Of a stretch of 63,198 nt of DNA, positions 16,026 to 25,042 are shown in pieces (position 1 is the first letter of the stretch; each line of letters opens with the position of its first letter). The stretch comes from an uncultured Lachnospiraceae bacterium (GTDB taxonomy: Bacteria > Bacillota > Clostridia > Lachnospirales > Lachnospiraceae), in the NCBI GenBank assembly GCA_947650155.1, contig CANSUS010000015.1, positions 1 to 63,198 of the forward strand, read 5' to 3'. Both the position numbers and the translations under genes were made by a program. The notes beneath the pieces were generated by a model. It made no database searches and was not told the origin of the DNA. It was given only the letters and a program-made list of their open reading frames with translations.

Positions 16026-17936
16026 ATGGAACATGGTTTTATCAAGGCGGCAGCCGCCATACCTAAGATCAAAGTAGCGGACCCGGAGTACAATGCAGGT
16101 GAAATCTGTAAAAAGATTGAAGAAGCCTGTGAAAAGCAGGCGAAGATTATTGTACTGCCGGAGCTGTGCATTACCGGATACACATGCGGGGATCTGTTTT
16201 TACAGGAGGCGCTTTTGGATAAGGCAAAAGAGCAGCTTGTAGTGATCGCTGAAAAGACGAAGGAAGCGGATGCGGTTATTTTTGTGGGACTTCCGATAGA
16301 ACGGGAACATAAACTTTATAATGCGGCGGCTGTCATAAAGGGAGGAGAGGTGCTTGCATTTATTCCCAAGAGGTTTATTCCTGCCTATAGTGAGTTTTAT
16401 GAAACAAGGCATTTTACGCCCGGGAATGAAACGGCTGTGGACTTTTTATTTAACGGGAAATATGTTCCTTTTGGAACGGATATTTTACTGGAATGTGACT
16501 GCATGAGCGGTCTGGTAATCGGATGTGAAATCTGTGAGGATATCTGGGTTCCAAATTCTCCCGCAGTCAGACATGCTATGGCAGGCGCAAGCGTAATTAT
16601 TAATCTGTCCGCATCCAATGCAACGGTAGCAAAAGACACTTACCGGAACGGGTTGGTTACTTCTTCCAGCGCAAGACTGATTGCAGCGTATATCTATGCC
16701 AGCGCGGGAGAGGGAGAATCCACGCAGGATGTCGTATTCGACGGGCACAGTATGATTGCGGAAAACGGTACGCTGCTTAGCGAGGCGAAGAGGTTTTCGG
16801 GGGAAACGATCTATGCGGATATAGATATTCATAAGCTGCAAATGGAAAGAAGGCGCATGAATACTTTTATGTCGGAAGATACCCATACTTATACGGTACT
16901 TCCTTTTTCTTTAAAGAAAGAGGAAACGAAGTTAACAAGAGTATTTGGGATGACGCCTTTTGTACCGACGGACAAGGAGGCAAGGGAAAAACGCTGCGAA
17001 GATATTCTCTCGATTCAGTCTTACGGGCTGAAAAAAAGATATGAGCATACCGGAGCAAAAAATGCGGTGATCGGCATTTCGGGCGGTCTGGATTCTACGC
17101 TTGCCCTGCTTGTAACGGTACGGACTTTTGATATGCTGGGATATCCAAGAAATCAAATTCTTTCCGTTACCATGCCCTGTTTTGGCACCACAGACAGAAC
17201 TTACGACAATGCGTGTTCCCTTGCGAAAACGTTAGGGACACAATTAAAGGAAGTGGACATAAAAGAGGCGGTGACCGTCCATTTTAAAGAGATCGGGCAG
17301 GACGTGGACAACCATGATGTCACTTACGAGAACGGGCAGGCCAGAGAAAGAACGCAGGTACTAATGGATATTGCCAATCAGACAGGCGGTCTTGTAATTG
17401 GAACAGGCGATATGTCCGAGCTGGCGCTTGGATGGGCGACTTATAACGGAGATCACATGTCCATGTACGGAGTAAATGCCGGTGTTCCCAAGACCTTAGT
17501 ACGTCATTTGGTTCAGTTTTACGCAGATACGTGCAATGATAACGCGTTAAAAGCGGTGCTGTTAGACATACTGGATACACCGGTAAGTCCTGAACTTCTT
17601 CCGCCTGTGGACGGCGTTATTTCACAAAAAACGGAGGACATTGTAGGGCCCTATGAACTGCATGATTTTTTCCTGTATTATATGTTAAGACAGGGATTTG
17701 CACCGGGAAAAGTATATAGAATCGCTTGTATTGCTTTTAAAGGGATTTATGAGAAAGAAGTAATTTTAAAATGGCTCAGAATTTTTTACCGCAGGTTTTT
17801 TGCGCAGCAGTTTAAACGTTCCTGCCTGCCGGATGGACCGAAAGTAGGAAGCGTTTCTTTATCTCCAAGGGGAGATTTAAGAATGCCCTCGGATGCCAGC
17901 GCGAGATTATGGCTGGAGGAACTGGAAAAATTTTGA
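16026..17936 (+). CDS. nadE: Glutamine-dependent NAD+ synthetase
   Basis: The 636-residue two-domain enzyme converts deamido-NAD to NAD+. The N-terminal nitrilase-type glutaminase shows the Glu of VLPELCITGYTC, a Lys in the FIPKRFIPAYSE loop and the Cys of IGCEICEDIW. The C-terminal synthetase shows the ATP pyrophosphatase loop GISGGLDSTLALL and GTGDMSELALGWATYNGDH. Length agrees with the glutamine-dependent class. The ATG at 16026 has GGGAG five bases upstream; one at 16014 is weaker. A long hairpin follows before the converging gene. Confidence 0.96.
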   Translation: MEHGFIKAAAAIPKIKVADPEYNAGEICKKIEEACEKQAKIIVLPELCITGYTCGDLFLQEALLDKAKEQLVVIAEKTKEADAVIFVGLPIEREHKLYNAAAVIKGGEVLAFIPKRFIPAYSEFYETRHFTPGNETAVDFLFNGKYVPFGTDILLECDCMSGLVIGCEICEDIWVPNSPAVRHAMAGASVIINLSASNATVAKDTYRNGLVTSSSARLIAAYIYASAGEGESTQDVVFDGHSMIAENGTLLSEAKRFSGETIYADIDIHKLQMERRRMNTFMSEDTHTYTVLPFSLKKEETKLTRVFGMTPFVPTDKEAREKRCEDILSIQSYGLKKRYEHTGAKNAVIGISGGLDSTLALLVTVRTFDMLGYPRNQILSVTMPCFGTTDRTYDNACSLAKTLGTQLKEVDIKEAVTVHFKEIGQDVDNHDVTYENGQARERTQVLMDIANQTGGLVIGTGDMSELALGWATYNGDHMSMYGVNAGVPKTLVRHLVQFYADTCNDNALKAVLLDILDTPVSPELLPPVDGVISQKTEDIVGPYELHDFFLYYMLRQGFAPGKVYRIACIAFKGIYEKEVILKWLRIFYRRFFAQQFKRSCLPDGPKVGSVSLSPRGDLRMPSDASARLWLEELEKF

Positions 17937-17952
17937 TGCCCACACACCGAAA

Positions 17953-17987
17953 GGACACAAGTCATTGTATTCATTTGACTTGTGTCC
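17953..17987. terminator. Hairpin between the converging nadE and the 18.0-kb gene
   Basis: GGACACAAGTCA (17953-17964) and TGACTTGTGTCC (17976-17987) form a perfect 12-bp stem. The T tract is poor, so termination may be inefficient or the hairpin may protect 3' ends. Confidence 0.7.
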
Positions 17988-18008
17988 CCGGTTAATTTTG
18001 ACGCTTTC

Positions 18009-18548
18009 TTATTCAGTTGTTTTTTCACTTTCAGCGGGCATTTCAGCGCCTTCTTTTGTCTTTAATTCTGTGTCAATCTTTTCTTGTTCGGGATAACCAA
18101 GCTCCGCCTGCTCTAACGCCGAATCGATGGCATTTAAGAGCAGCATGTATGTATAGCGGTTCTCATCGTCATAAGTAACGTCTTCCAGGTTTTGGATTTC
18201 CAATATCTGTTTTGTCAAATCCTCAAAGGAAGGTTCAATTAACGGATACATAGTAGCGACAGCTTCATCCATATTGACAAGCCGTAAATCGGTGATTTCG
18301 GTTGCAGATACATCGACTTCTACCGATACGGTACTGTTTTTTAAGGATAAACTGGTTGAATAAGTGCCCGGTTCATAAGTTTCACTTTCGGCGGGAGCGG
18401 AAGTTTCCGGCTCCTTTTTAGGGGCTTTATCTTTCGGCAGGAACATAATGATCAGAAGTATAATAAAAAGAATCCCGAGCACAGCAAAAAGGCCGGTATA
18501 GATCAATTCTTTTAAATGTAGTACAACAATTTTGGTTTTGGCACTCAT
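18009..18548 (-). CDS. Membrane-anchored extracytoplasmic protein, FMN_bind-like fold suspected
   Basis: The 179-residue protein has a transmembrane segment (about residues 16-37), a Pro/Glu/Ser-rich linker, then a small domain starting YEPGTYSTSLSLKNSTVSVEVDV. This resembles the opening of FMN-binding domains (G-x-Y-x-G ... V.V.V....I), but the flavin attachment motif (S/T-G-A-T/S) is absent, so it should not carry covalent FMN. The tail is acidic. The second ATG is used because GAGGAT precedes it; the first ATG, five codons upstream at 18563, has no site. It is divergent from glnA. Function unknown. Confidence 0.6.
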   Translation of the reverse strand: MSAKTKIVVLHLKELIYTGLFAVLGILFIILLIIMFLPKDKAPKKEPETSAPAESETYEPGTYSTSLSLKNSTVSVEVDVSATEITDLRLVNMDEAVATMYPLIEPSFEDLTKQILEIQNLEDVTYDDENRYTYMLLLNAIDSALEQAELGYPEQEKIDTELKTKEGAEMPAESEKTTE

Positions 18549-18667
18549 AGAATATCCTCGCATATCATTTACTTTTATATAACATATTAGAAATGATGTT
18601 AAACTATGACAATTTGGATAAAATAAATAATTTCACCAATTTGGCAGTAGTGCATGTAAAAGTTTTT

Positions 18668-18676
18668 TGATATAAT
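18668..18676 (+). promoter_or_regulatory. Extended -10 promoter of glnA
   Basis: TGA-TATAAT gives an extended -10 about 85 bases before glnA. No good -35 at 17 bp is seen; TTGGCA lies 24 bp away. A weak -35 would fit activator or antiterminator control. Confidence 0.55.
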
Positions 18677-18761
18677 CAGGATTGAAAAATCAGAAATCTA
18701 CCGATTGGGTGGAGCATAAAATTTTGAAAATGAGGCGTCAAAGGCGGCATGGAGGATTAAG

Positions 18762-20093
18762 ATGAAAAATTACACGAGACAGGATATTTTAAAGCTGGTG
18801 GAAGAGGAGGATGTGGAGTTTATCCGTCTTCAGTTTACAGATATATTTGGGAATTTAAAAAATATTGCGGTGACTTCCAGTCAATTGGAAAAGGCTTTAG
18901 ATAATAAATGTATGTTTGACGGTTCTTCAGTAGAAGGATTTTTAAGGATGGAAGAATCGGATATGTATTTATATCCGGATTATAATACGTTAGATATTTT
19001 TCCCTGGCGGCCCCAGCAGGGAAAAGTGGCGCGTCTTATTTGCGATGTGTATTGTCCGAATGGGGAGCCATTTGAAGGAGATACAAGGAATATACTGAAA
19101 AAAGCAGTTACAGAGGCAGAAGCGCTTGGATATACCTTTGACGTAGGTCCGGAATGTGAGTTTTTCTTGTTCCATACGGATGAAAATGCGCTGCCCACAA
19201 CGATTACCCATGAACAGGCAGGATATTTTGATATGGGACCGATCGATTTCGGAGAAAATGCAAGGCGGGATATGGTACTGACTTTAGAGGAGATGGGATT
19301 TGAGATCGAGTCCTCCCATCATGAGATTGCACCGGCCCAGCATGAGATTGATTTTCGGTATGATGAAGCGTTAAAAACGGCGGATAATATTATGACGCTG
19401 CGTCTTGCGGTTAAAACGATTGCAAAACGGCATGGTCTTCATGCTACATTTATGCCAAAACCCAAATATGGGGTGAATGGTTCCGGTATGCATATCAATA
19501 TGTCATTGTCAAAGGATGGAAAAAACATTTTCAGCGACGAGAGTGATGAGAACGGACTCAGTAAAGAAGCTTATTACTTTATTGGGGGGATTATGAAACA
19601 TATAAAGGGAATGACAGCGATCACCAATCCCCTTGTAAATTCTTATAAACGTCTGGTGCCGGGGTATGATGCGCCGGTTTATATTGCATGGAGTGCGGTA
19701 AGCAAAAGTCCGTTGATCCGTGTGCCATCGGTACGGGGAGAGTCAACGAGAATCGAACTGCGCTGTCCCGACCCGTCAGCGAATCCTTATCTGGCGCTTG
19801 CCGTATGTTTACAGGCAGGTCTTGACGGTATCAAAAATCAAATAGAGCCGCCAAAGAGCATAGATCGTAATATTTATGAGATGAGTGAAGAGGAAAGAAA
19901 AGCAGAAGGAATCGAATCTATTCCGGGCACTCTGATCGAGGCGGTAAAGGAATTGGAAAGAGATGAGTTTATCAAAGAGGCGTTAGGAAAACACGTGGCG
20001 GACGCCTATATCAATGCGAAGAAACAGGAATGGATGGCTTATAGCAGGCAGGTTACGGATTGGGAGATTAACCAGTACTTATATAAGTTTTGA
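18762..20093 (+). CDS. glnA: Glutamine synthetase, type I
   Basis: GlnA makes glutamine from glutamate, ammonia and ATP. The 443-residue length is that of the Gram-positive GSI-alpha group. Conserved parts include [19 protein letters not shown] (metal ligand Glu), [10 protein letters not shown] and [20 protein letters not shown], the glutamate-binding flap, and [20 protein letters not shown]. The downstream gene encodes an ANTAR regulator 37 bases away, a pairing seen in Clostridia where antitermination controls nitrogen genes. Confidence 0.97.
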   Translation: MKNYTRQDILKLVEEEDVEFIRLQFTDIFGNLKNIAVTSSQLEKALDNKCMFDGSSVEGFLRMEESDMYLYPDYNTLDIFPWRPQQGKVARLICDVYCPNGEPFEGDTRNILKKAVTEAEALGYTFDVGPECEFFLFHTDENALPTTITHEQAGYFDMGPIDFGENARRDMVLTLEEMGFEIESSHHEIAPAQHEIDFRYDEALKTADNIMTLRLAVKTIAKRHGLHATFMPKPKYGVNGSGMHINMSLSKDGKNIFSDESDENGLSKEAYYFIGGIMKHIKGMTAITNPLVNSYKRLVPGYDAPVYIAWSAVSKSPLIRVPSVRGESTRIELRCPDPSANPYLALAVCLQAGLDGIKNQIEPPKSIDRNIYEMSEEERKAEGIESIPGTLIEAVKELERDEFIKEALGKHVADAYINAKKQEWMAYSRQVTDWEINQYLYKF

Positions 20094-20130
20094 CGCATGT
20101 ACCTTTATAATACGATAAGGGAGGTGCAGC

Positions 20131-20676
20131 GTGACAAATATAATAGTGGTTTTTCCGAAAGCGGAGGAAACAAAAGGGATAAAAAGTCTGCTGATGCGTA
20201 ACGGATTTTCCGTGACGGCAGCATGTATTACGGGCGCACAGGCACTGGGACATTTAGACGGATTAAGCGACGGGATTGTGATAAGCGGTTATAAACTGCC
20301 GGATATGATGTATACAGAACTGCATGAATGTATGCCGAAAGAATTTGAGATGCTTCTTATGGCTTCCGCACACCTGATCAGCGAAGGCGTGGAAGGAGAT
20401 ATTGTCACCCTTACGATGCCGCTAAAAGTATATGACCTGATCAATACCGTGGAAATGATGGTTCATGCGTTGGAAAGGCGAAGGAAGAAAAGACGCCAAA
20501 AACCAAAAGTGCGTAACGAAGAAGAAGCATCTCTGATTTTAGAGGCTAAAAAAGTGCTGATGAACCGAAACAATATGACAGAAGAAGAGGCGCACCATTA
20601 TATTCAAAAATGCAGTATGGACAGTGGAACCAATATGGTAGAAACAGCGCAGATGGTATTATCCATGATGAAGTAA
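20131..20676 (+). CDS. ANTAR-domain response-regulator-like antiterminator
   Basis: The 181-residue protein has an N-terminal pseudo-receiver domain and a C-terminal ANTAR domain of three helices (LILEAKKVLMNRNNMTEEEAHHYIQKCS). ANTAR proteins bind paired stem-loops in nascent RNA and prevent termination. In the receiver part the usual phosphorylated Asp region reads GIVISGYKLPDM, lacking a clear Asp at the strand end, so phosphorylation is doubtful. The start is GTG behind AAGGGAGGTG. Its location after glnA suggests control of glnA or other nitrogen genes in response to glutamine state. Confidence 0.85.
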   Translation: MTNIIVVFPKAEETKGIKSLLMRNGFSVTAACITGAQALGHLDGLSDGIVISGYKLPDMMYTELHECMPKEFEMLLMASAHLISEGVEGDIVTLTMPLKVYDLINTVEMMVHALERRRKKRRQKPKVRNEEEASLILEAKKVLMNRNNMTEEEAHHYIQKCSMDSGTNMVETAQMVLSMMK

Positions 20677-20758
20677 CGCACTTTTTGCAATGAAAATGGC
20701 ATTAAATGTGATTCTTTATATGAATAGATGCTGATACAATGATTTCAAGCTTACTAGG

Positions 20759-20797
20759 CAGCTAAAGCTGACGGCTAAAGCTGCCGGCTAAAGCTGC
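20759..20797 (+). repeat. Three 13-bp tandem repeats upstream of dapF
   Basis: CGGCTAAAGCTGC occurs at 20772-20784 and 20785-20797, with a diverged copy at 20759-20771. Each unit contains the small palindrome AGCTAAAGCT. It probably arose by slippage; a role in dapF control is open. Confidence 0.8.
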
Positions 20798-20850
20798 CGG
20801 CTATATGATGGTCCGGAATTGTTGGCTGAAAGCAGAAAGGATGGATTTCT

Positions 20851-21702
20851 ATGAAATTTACAAAGATGCATGGATGTGGAAACGATTACATTTATATCAA
20901 TGGATTGGAAGAACATGTGCCGCAGGAAGAGAAACCTCAAATGGTAAAATACCTTAGTGACAGGCATTTTGGAATAGGCGGCGACGGCGTTATATTTATT
21001 AACCCGTCTGAAGAAGCAGATTTTGAAATGGAAATGTATAATGCGGATGGGTCCAGGGCAGAAATGTGCGGTAATGGCATCCGCTGCGTGGGAAAATATG
21101 TATATGATAAAGGAATGACCAGCCAGAAACAGATCAGCATAATCAGTTATGGTAAAATAAAATATTTGCAGCTTGAAACAGAAGAGGGAAAGATATCGAC
21201 TGTGCGGGTCAATATGGGAGCGCCAGAGCTGTCAGCGAAGAACATTCCTGTCATTTCTGAAAACGAGCAGGTCATCAATGAGGAAATAAGCGTAAGCGGG
21301 CAGACATTTAAAATGACATGTGTGTCAATGGGAAATCCTCATGCGGTGATTTTTGTAGACGACGTATCAGAGCTTGACTTGGAAAAAATCGGACCGCTGT
21401 TTGAAAATCATGAACGTTTTCCTAAACGTATCAATACAGAATTTGTGCAGATCAAAGACCGGTCGCATGTTAAAATGCGTGTGTGGGAAAGAGGAACCGG
21501 GGAAACGCTTGCATGCGGCACAGGATGCTGCGCTGTAGCGACGGCCTGCATTTTAAACGGGCTGACCGAAGAGCAGGCGGTAGTAGAGGTAGCAGGCGGA
21601 GAGCTTAAAATTGAATGGGACAGGGAAAAAAATCTGATTTTTATGACAGGAACTGCACAGACGGTTTTTGAAGGGGAATGGGATGGAAGATACAAAGTTT
21701 GA
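20851..21702 (+). CDS. dapF: Diaminopimelate epimerase
   Basis: DapF converts LL- to meso-diaminopimelate for lysine and peptidoglycan. The 283-residue protein begins MKFTKMHGCGNDYIYI and carries both catalytic cysteines, in MCGNGIRCVGK and LACGTGCCAVA. GAAAGGATGG precedes the ATG. The last 20 bases overlap the following sigma factor gene, which suggests translational coupling of an essential wall-precursor enzyme with a regulator. Confidence 0.96.
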   Translation: MKFTKMHGCGNDYIYINGLEEHVPQEEKPQMVKYLSDRHFGIGGDGVIFINPSEEADFEMEMYNADGSRAEMCGNGIRCVGKYVYDKGMTSQKQISIISYGKIKYLQLETEEGKISTVRVNMGAPELSAKNIPVISENEQVINEEISVSGQTFKMTCVSMGNPHAVIFVDDVSELDLEKIGPLFENHERFPKRINTEFVQIKDRSHVKMRVWERGTGETLACGTGCCAVATACILNGLTEEQAVVEVAGGELKIEWDREKNLIFMTGTAQTVFEGEWDGRYKV

Positions 21703-22213
21703 CTCCTGCATGGAAAAGATGCGGGCAGGAAACAAAGAGGGATTACGGGAAATTTATACGGATTACGCAAGATATATCTGGTCTGTTGTGTATGGAATTG
21801 TAAAGAGTAAAGAAAATGCGGAAGACATAACCAGTGAATTTTTTATCAGATTATGGGAAAAAGCAGACAGTTACCGGACCGGAAGCGGACATCGTACTTA
21901 TATTACCGTAATGGCACGGAACATGGCAATCGATTATATTCGTAAGTACGGCAGGGAAGAAGCGTCGGAGACGATAGAAATGACGGAAGAAATTCCGAAA
22001 GAGAGCCGGGTTGAACAGCAGGTTATCAACAGAATGGACATGGAGGCAGCGCTGAAAACGTTAAATGACAGTGAACGGCAGATTATTAATTTAAAGATCA
22101 TGGGAGATCTGACATTTAAAGAAATATCCCGCGTTATGAAGCAGCCAATGGGTACAGTGACATGGAAGTATAGAAATGCATTGGAGAAGCTAAAGAGGTG
22201 TGGTTATGAATAA
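21683..22213 (+). CDS. ECF-type RNA polymerase sigma factor
   Basis: The 176-residue protein has sigma region 2 (SKENAEDITSEFFIRLWEK, then TYITVMARNMAIDYIRK) and region 4 (LNDSERQIINLKIMGDLTFKEIS, then GTVTWKYRNALEKL), with no region 3, as in extracytoplasmic-function sigma factors. The ATG at 21683 lies inside dapF and follows AAGGGGAA. The next gene overlaps by 8 bases and encodes a membrane protein with a cytoplasmic N-terminus, a likely anti-sigma factor. Together with the vWA lipoprotein downstream it suggests an envelope-sensing unit. Confidence 0.93.
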   Translation: MEDTKFDSCMEKMRAGNKEGLREIYTDYARYIWSVVYGIVKSKENAEDITSEFFIRLWEKADSYRTGSGHRTYITVMARNMAIDYIRKYGREEASETIEMTEEIPKESRVEQQVINRMDMEAALKTLNDSERQIINLKIMGDLTFKEISRVMKQPMGTVTWKYRNALEKLKRCGYE

Positions 22214-22955
22214 AGAATTTAAAAAACAATATCGGGATTATATAGCAGAGCAGGCGCCGGATCTGTGGGACCGGATAGAGGCCGGTCTGAAGGATAAGTG
22301 TACAATGAATCATGATGTGCCGGAACATCCGGTGGAAAATAAGGATACAGACGCACGGGATGGTGAACGAAGACATGTCCGGCAAAAGAGGAAAACAACG
22401 ACTGTTTTTATTTCAGCGGTGGCAGCAGCGTTTCTTTGTCTGTTGATTCCGGCGGCCTTCGTAAATAACAACAATAAGTTTGCCGACAGTAATATGAGTG
22501 CAGAATTTGCAGTGGCGGAAGAAAAAGAATTTGACAAAATGGCAGGCGGAGCAGAAGGCGATGCCGGTATGGCAGCAGGTACAGAAAAGATGGAAGAGGC
22601 GGATCAAGGTTTTTCTGATCTGGAAAACGGAGCAGCGGCGGAAGAAGCGGTAGAAGAACCTGCCGGGGGAATAGAGTCTTTTTGCCTTAAAGTACAGATT
22701 GAAGAGATGACCGAAGAGATGGATTCAGAATACGATACATTGTATTTGGCACGAATACTGGAAACGGATACGGAGGAAGAAAACCGGATGCCGGATCAGA
22801 TCACTGCAGGAGCGGAAATTTCTTTTTATACGGGAGAGGAGACAGAGAAAGAAGGGGCGGAAGTTTTACAGACAGGACAAGAGTATGAAGTGGTTTTAGA
22901 GACCATTTTGGGGGAAGAAAATTATTTTGCAAAAAAAATCAAAAAAATTCCATAA
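22206..22955 (+). CDS. Probable membrane anti-sigma factor with extracellular domain
   Basis: The 249-residue protein has a basic/acidic cytoplasmic N-terminus (YIAEQAPDLWDRIEAGL is an anti-sigma-like helix pair), one transmembrane segment at about residues 66-83, and an acidic, Gly/Ala/Glu-rich extracellular part with a small beta-type domain at the end (VLQTGQEYEVVLETIL). No zinc-binding HxxxCxxC motif is present. Assignment rests on the 8-base overlap with the sigma factor gene and topology. The ATG at 22206 is preferred to a GTG two codons earlier. Confidence 0.65.
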   Translation: MNKEFKKQYRDYIAEQAPDLWDRIEAGLKDKCTMNHDVPEHPVENKDTDARDGERRHVRQKRKTTTVFISAVAAAFLCLLIPAAFVNNNNKFADSNMSAEFAVAEEKEFDKMAGGAEGDAGMAAGTEKMEEADQGFSDLENGAAAEEAVEEPAGGIESFCLKVQIEEMTEEMDSEYDTLYLARILETDTEEENRMPDQITAGAEISFYTGEETEKEGAEVLQTGQEYEVVLETILGEENYFAKKIKKIP

Positions 22956-22981
22956 ATTTTGGTAAGTCTATCCGTATATTA

Positions 22982-23012
22982 GTTAACAGTATAAAATAAC
23001 AGTATTGTTAAC
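22982..23012. promoter_or_regulatory. Inverted repeat ahead of the vWA lipoprotein gene
   Basis: GTTAACA (22982-22988) and TGTTAAC (23006-23012) flank two direct copies of ACAGTAT. It could be an operator or part of a promoter read by the adjacent sigma factor. This is weak evidence. Confidence 0.35.
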
Positions 23013-23053
23013 CAGGAAACAGTGTCCGTTAAAGCGGACAGGGAGGTAGACTT

Positions 23054-24679
23054 ATGAAAAAGAAAACAGGAACAAAATGGATTGCAGGGATCTTACTGAC
23101 ATCAATGTTAACAGGATGCGGAAATGCAAAATCAGATACCGGTACTGCCGACGGCGGAACTTCAAACGGAGGGAATTATTATTTAGAGGCTCCGGCGGAC
23201 GGATACGCCTATGCAGAGGAAAAAGCAGCCGGGGATTATGGAGAAGCCGGAGCATGTGAAGACTCTTATGAAGTGGAATTTAATACGGAAGAATACAATG
23301 CGCAGAAAGAAAAAGGATTTGCAAAGGCGTCTGTCACACCGCTTTCTACGTTTTCGGCGGACGTGGATACAGCGTCTTACAGTAATCTGAGAAGAATGAT
23401 AGAGGACGGATACAGTCTGGAGGACATACCCAAAGGCGCAGTCAGAATAGAAGAGATTCTGAATTACTTTGATTATGATTATAATCTGCCAAAAGGAGAG
23501 GAGCCTTTTGGTGTGACAACGCAGATAGGAGATTGTCCGTGGCAGGAGGAGCATAAGCTTCTGGCAATCGGTTTAAAGAGTGAAGCAATTGACTTTTCGG
23601 AGAGTAACGGCGCCAATCTTGTGTTTTTGCTGGATGTATCCGGCTCTATGAATGCCAGCGATAAACTGCCGCTCCTGCAAAGGGCGTTTGGCATGCTGGC
23701 GGAAAACTTAACGGAAAAAGACAGAGTTTCGATTGTGACCTATGCGGGAGAGGACAGCGTGCTTCTGGAAGGAGAAACGGGCGATCACACAGAGCAGATC
23801 ATGGAAGTCTTGGACAGTCTTTCCGCAAGCGGCAGCACCAACGGCGGAAGAGGGATACAGACGGCATATGAGATTGCAGAGGAATATTTTATTGAAGGCG
23901 GCAATAACAGAATTATTCTTGCAACGGATGGAGATCTGAATGTGGGTCAGACGTCGGAAAGCGAGTTGACCGAACTGGTCGAGGAAAAGCGGGAAAGCGG
24001 AGTATACCTGACAGTTCTGGGATTTGGAACCGGAAACATCAAAGACAATAAGATGGAAGCACTTGCGGATCATGGAAACGGAAATTATGCCTACATAGAT
24101 TCCGTGCAGGAAGCTAAAAAAGTGCTGGTAGAAGAAATGGGCGCTACGCTTGTTACAGTGGCAAAAGACGTGAAGCTTCAGGTGGAGTTTAATCCTGAGA
24201 AAGTAAGGGAATACCGTTTGATCGGTTATGAAAACAGAATGCTGGATGCACAGGATTTTGAAGACGATAAAAAGGATGCGGGTGAAATAGGCGCAGGCCA
24301 CACGGTTACCGCTTTATATGAAATCGTACCGGTAAAAGACGGAGAAGAGGCAGAAAACTCTTTGAAATACAGCCAGACAGTTACGACCGGAAGCGAGGAA
24401 TGGCTTACCATCAATATCAGATATAAAGAGCCGGATCAGGAGGAAAGTATTTTATTACAGTATCCGGTAGATGACAGTTCTTATGCAGAGAAGCCTTCCA
24501 CAGACTGGCAGTTTGCGGCGGCAGCGGCGGAATTTGGTCTGGTAGTGACGGACAGCGACTATAAGGGGACGGGAAGTTTAGAACATGTGAAATCGGTTTT
24601 AAAGGGACTGGATATAGAAGACGACGAGTATAAAGATGAATTTTATGATCTGGTTAGAAAACTGATGAAAAACAGTTAA
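23054..24679 (+). CDS. von Willebrand factor type A domain lipoprotein (YfbK-like)
   Basis: The 541-residue protein has a lipoprotein signal peptide with lipobox LTGC (Cys22), a YfbK-type N-terminal segment (TFSADVDTASYSNLRRMI), a vWA domain with complete MIDAS (DVSGSM, then a Thr in a later loop and TDGD), and a C-terminal domain (STDWQFAAAAAEFGL). Such proteins bind partners through a metal ion on the outer face of the membrane. It follows the sigma/anti-sigma pair by 98 bases with a strong GGGAGG site. Its ligand is unknown. Confidence 0.9.
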   Translation: MKKKTGTKWIAGILLTSMLTGCGNAKSDTGTADGGTSNGGNYYLEAPADGYAYAEEKAAGDYGEAGACEDSYEVEFNTEEYNAQKEKGFAKASVTPLSTFSADVDTASYSNLRRMIEDGYSLEDIPKGAVRIEEILNYFDYDYNLPKGEEPFGVTTQIGDCPWQEEHKLLAIGLKSEAIDFSESNGANLVFLLDVSGSMNASDKLPLLQRAFGMLAENLTEKDRVSIVTYAGEDSVLLEGETGDHTEQIMEVLDSLSASGSTNGGRGIQTAYEIAEEYFIEGGNNRIILATDGDLNVGQTSESELTELVEEKRESGVYLTVLGFGTGNIKDNKMEALADHGNGNYAYIDSVQEAKKVLVEEMGATLVTVAKDVKLQVEFNPEKVREYRLIGYENRMLDAQDFEDDKKDAGEIGAGHTVTALYEIVPVKDGEEAENSLKYSQTVTTGSEEWLTINIRYKEPDQEESILLQYPVDDSSYAEKPSTDWQFAAAAAEFGLVVTDSDYKGTGSLEHVKSVLKGLDIEDDEYKDEFYDLVRKLMKNS

Positions 24680-24689
24680 AAAATTTTTC

Positions 24690-24718
24690 TTGCCAATTGA
24701 AAAAACTTGTGCTATTAT
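24690..24718 (+). promoter_or_regulatory. Promoter of the T-box/aspS-gatCAB operon
   Basis: TTGCCA (24690-24695), a 17-bp spacer and TATTAT (24713-24718), immediately before the T-box leader. Confidence 0.75.
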
Positions 24719-24724
24719 CAACTT

Positions 24725-25001
24725 TAATCAAATGCAGTGAAAGAGACTCTTGTTATGGAGAGCGACAGGAATACGGCGTCACCGACTGAGAGCGCCGTTT
24801 GCAGGAAGTAATAAAGGGAACGCTCCGGAGCAGTCTGCTTGAACAGAATAGCAGTAACATGCAATTCTGCTAGGGCAGAACGTAAGCACGCGTTAAGTGT
24901 CAGAGTGGGGAAAATTTTTCCCAATGCGGGTGGTACCGCGGATATGACCGATTATCCGTCCCGGAACATAGGAGACTATGTTCCGGGACTTTTTGGTTTT
25001 T
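24725..25001 (+). promoter_or_regulatory. T-box riboswitch controlling aspS-gatCAB
   Basis: The conserved T-box core GGGTGGTACCGCGG is at 24928-24941. A perfect 13-bp terminator follows (24958-24970 with 24977-24989, then TTTTTGGTTTTT). Upstream, stem I begins AGACT and closes AGTCT, with an apical ACGGCG/CGCCGT stem. T-boxes read the charging state of one tRNA. A candidate specifier on the 3' side of stem I is AAC (24819-24821, Asn), which would fit an operon making Asn-tRNA by transamidation; a GAC (Asp) codon near 24765 lies on the other side. The specifier call is tentative, the T-box call is not. Confidence 0.93.
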
Positions 25002-25042
25002 CTAAATATGCCTGGCAGTCTGAATAAAAAAGGAGAATGCTT

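Noticed and set aside
17953-17987. 12-bp palindrome as a regulator binding site
   Set aside because: It lies between two converging genes, where a termination or 3'-end hairpin is the simpler reading.
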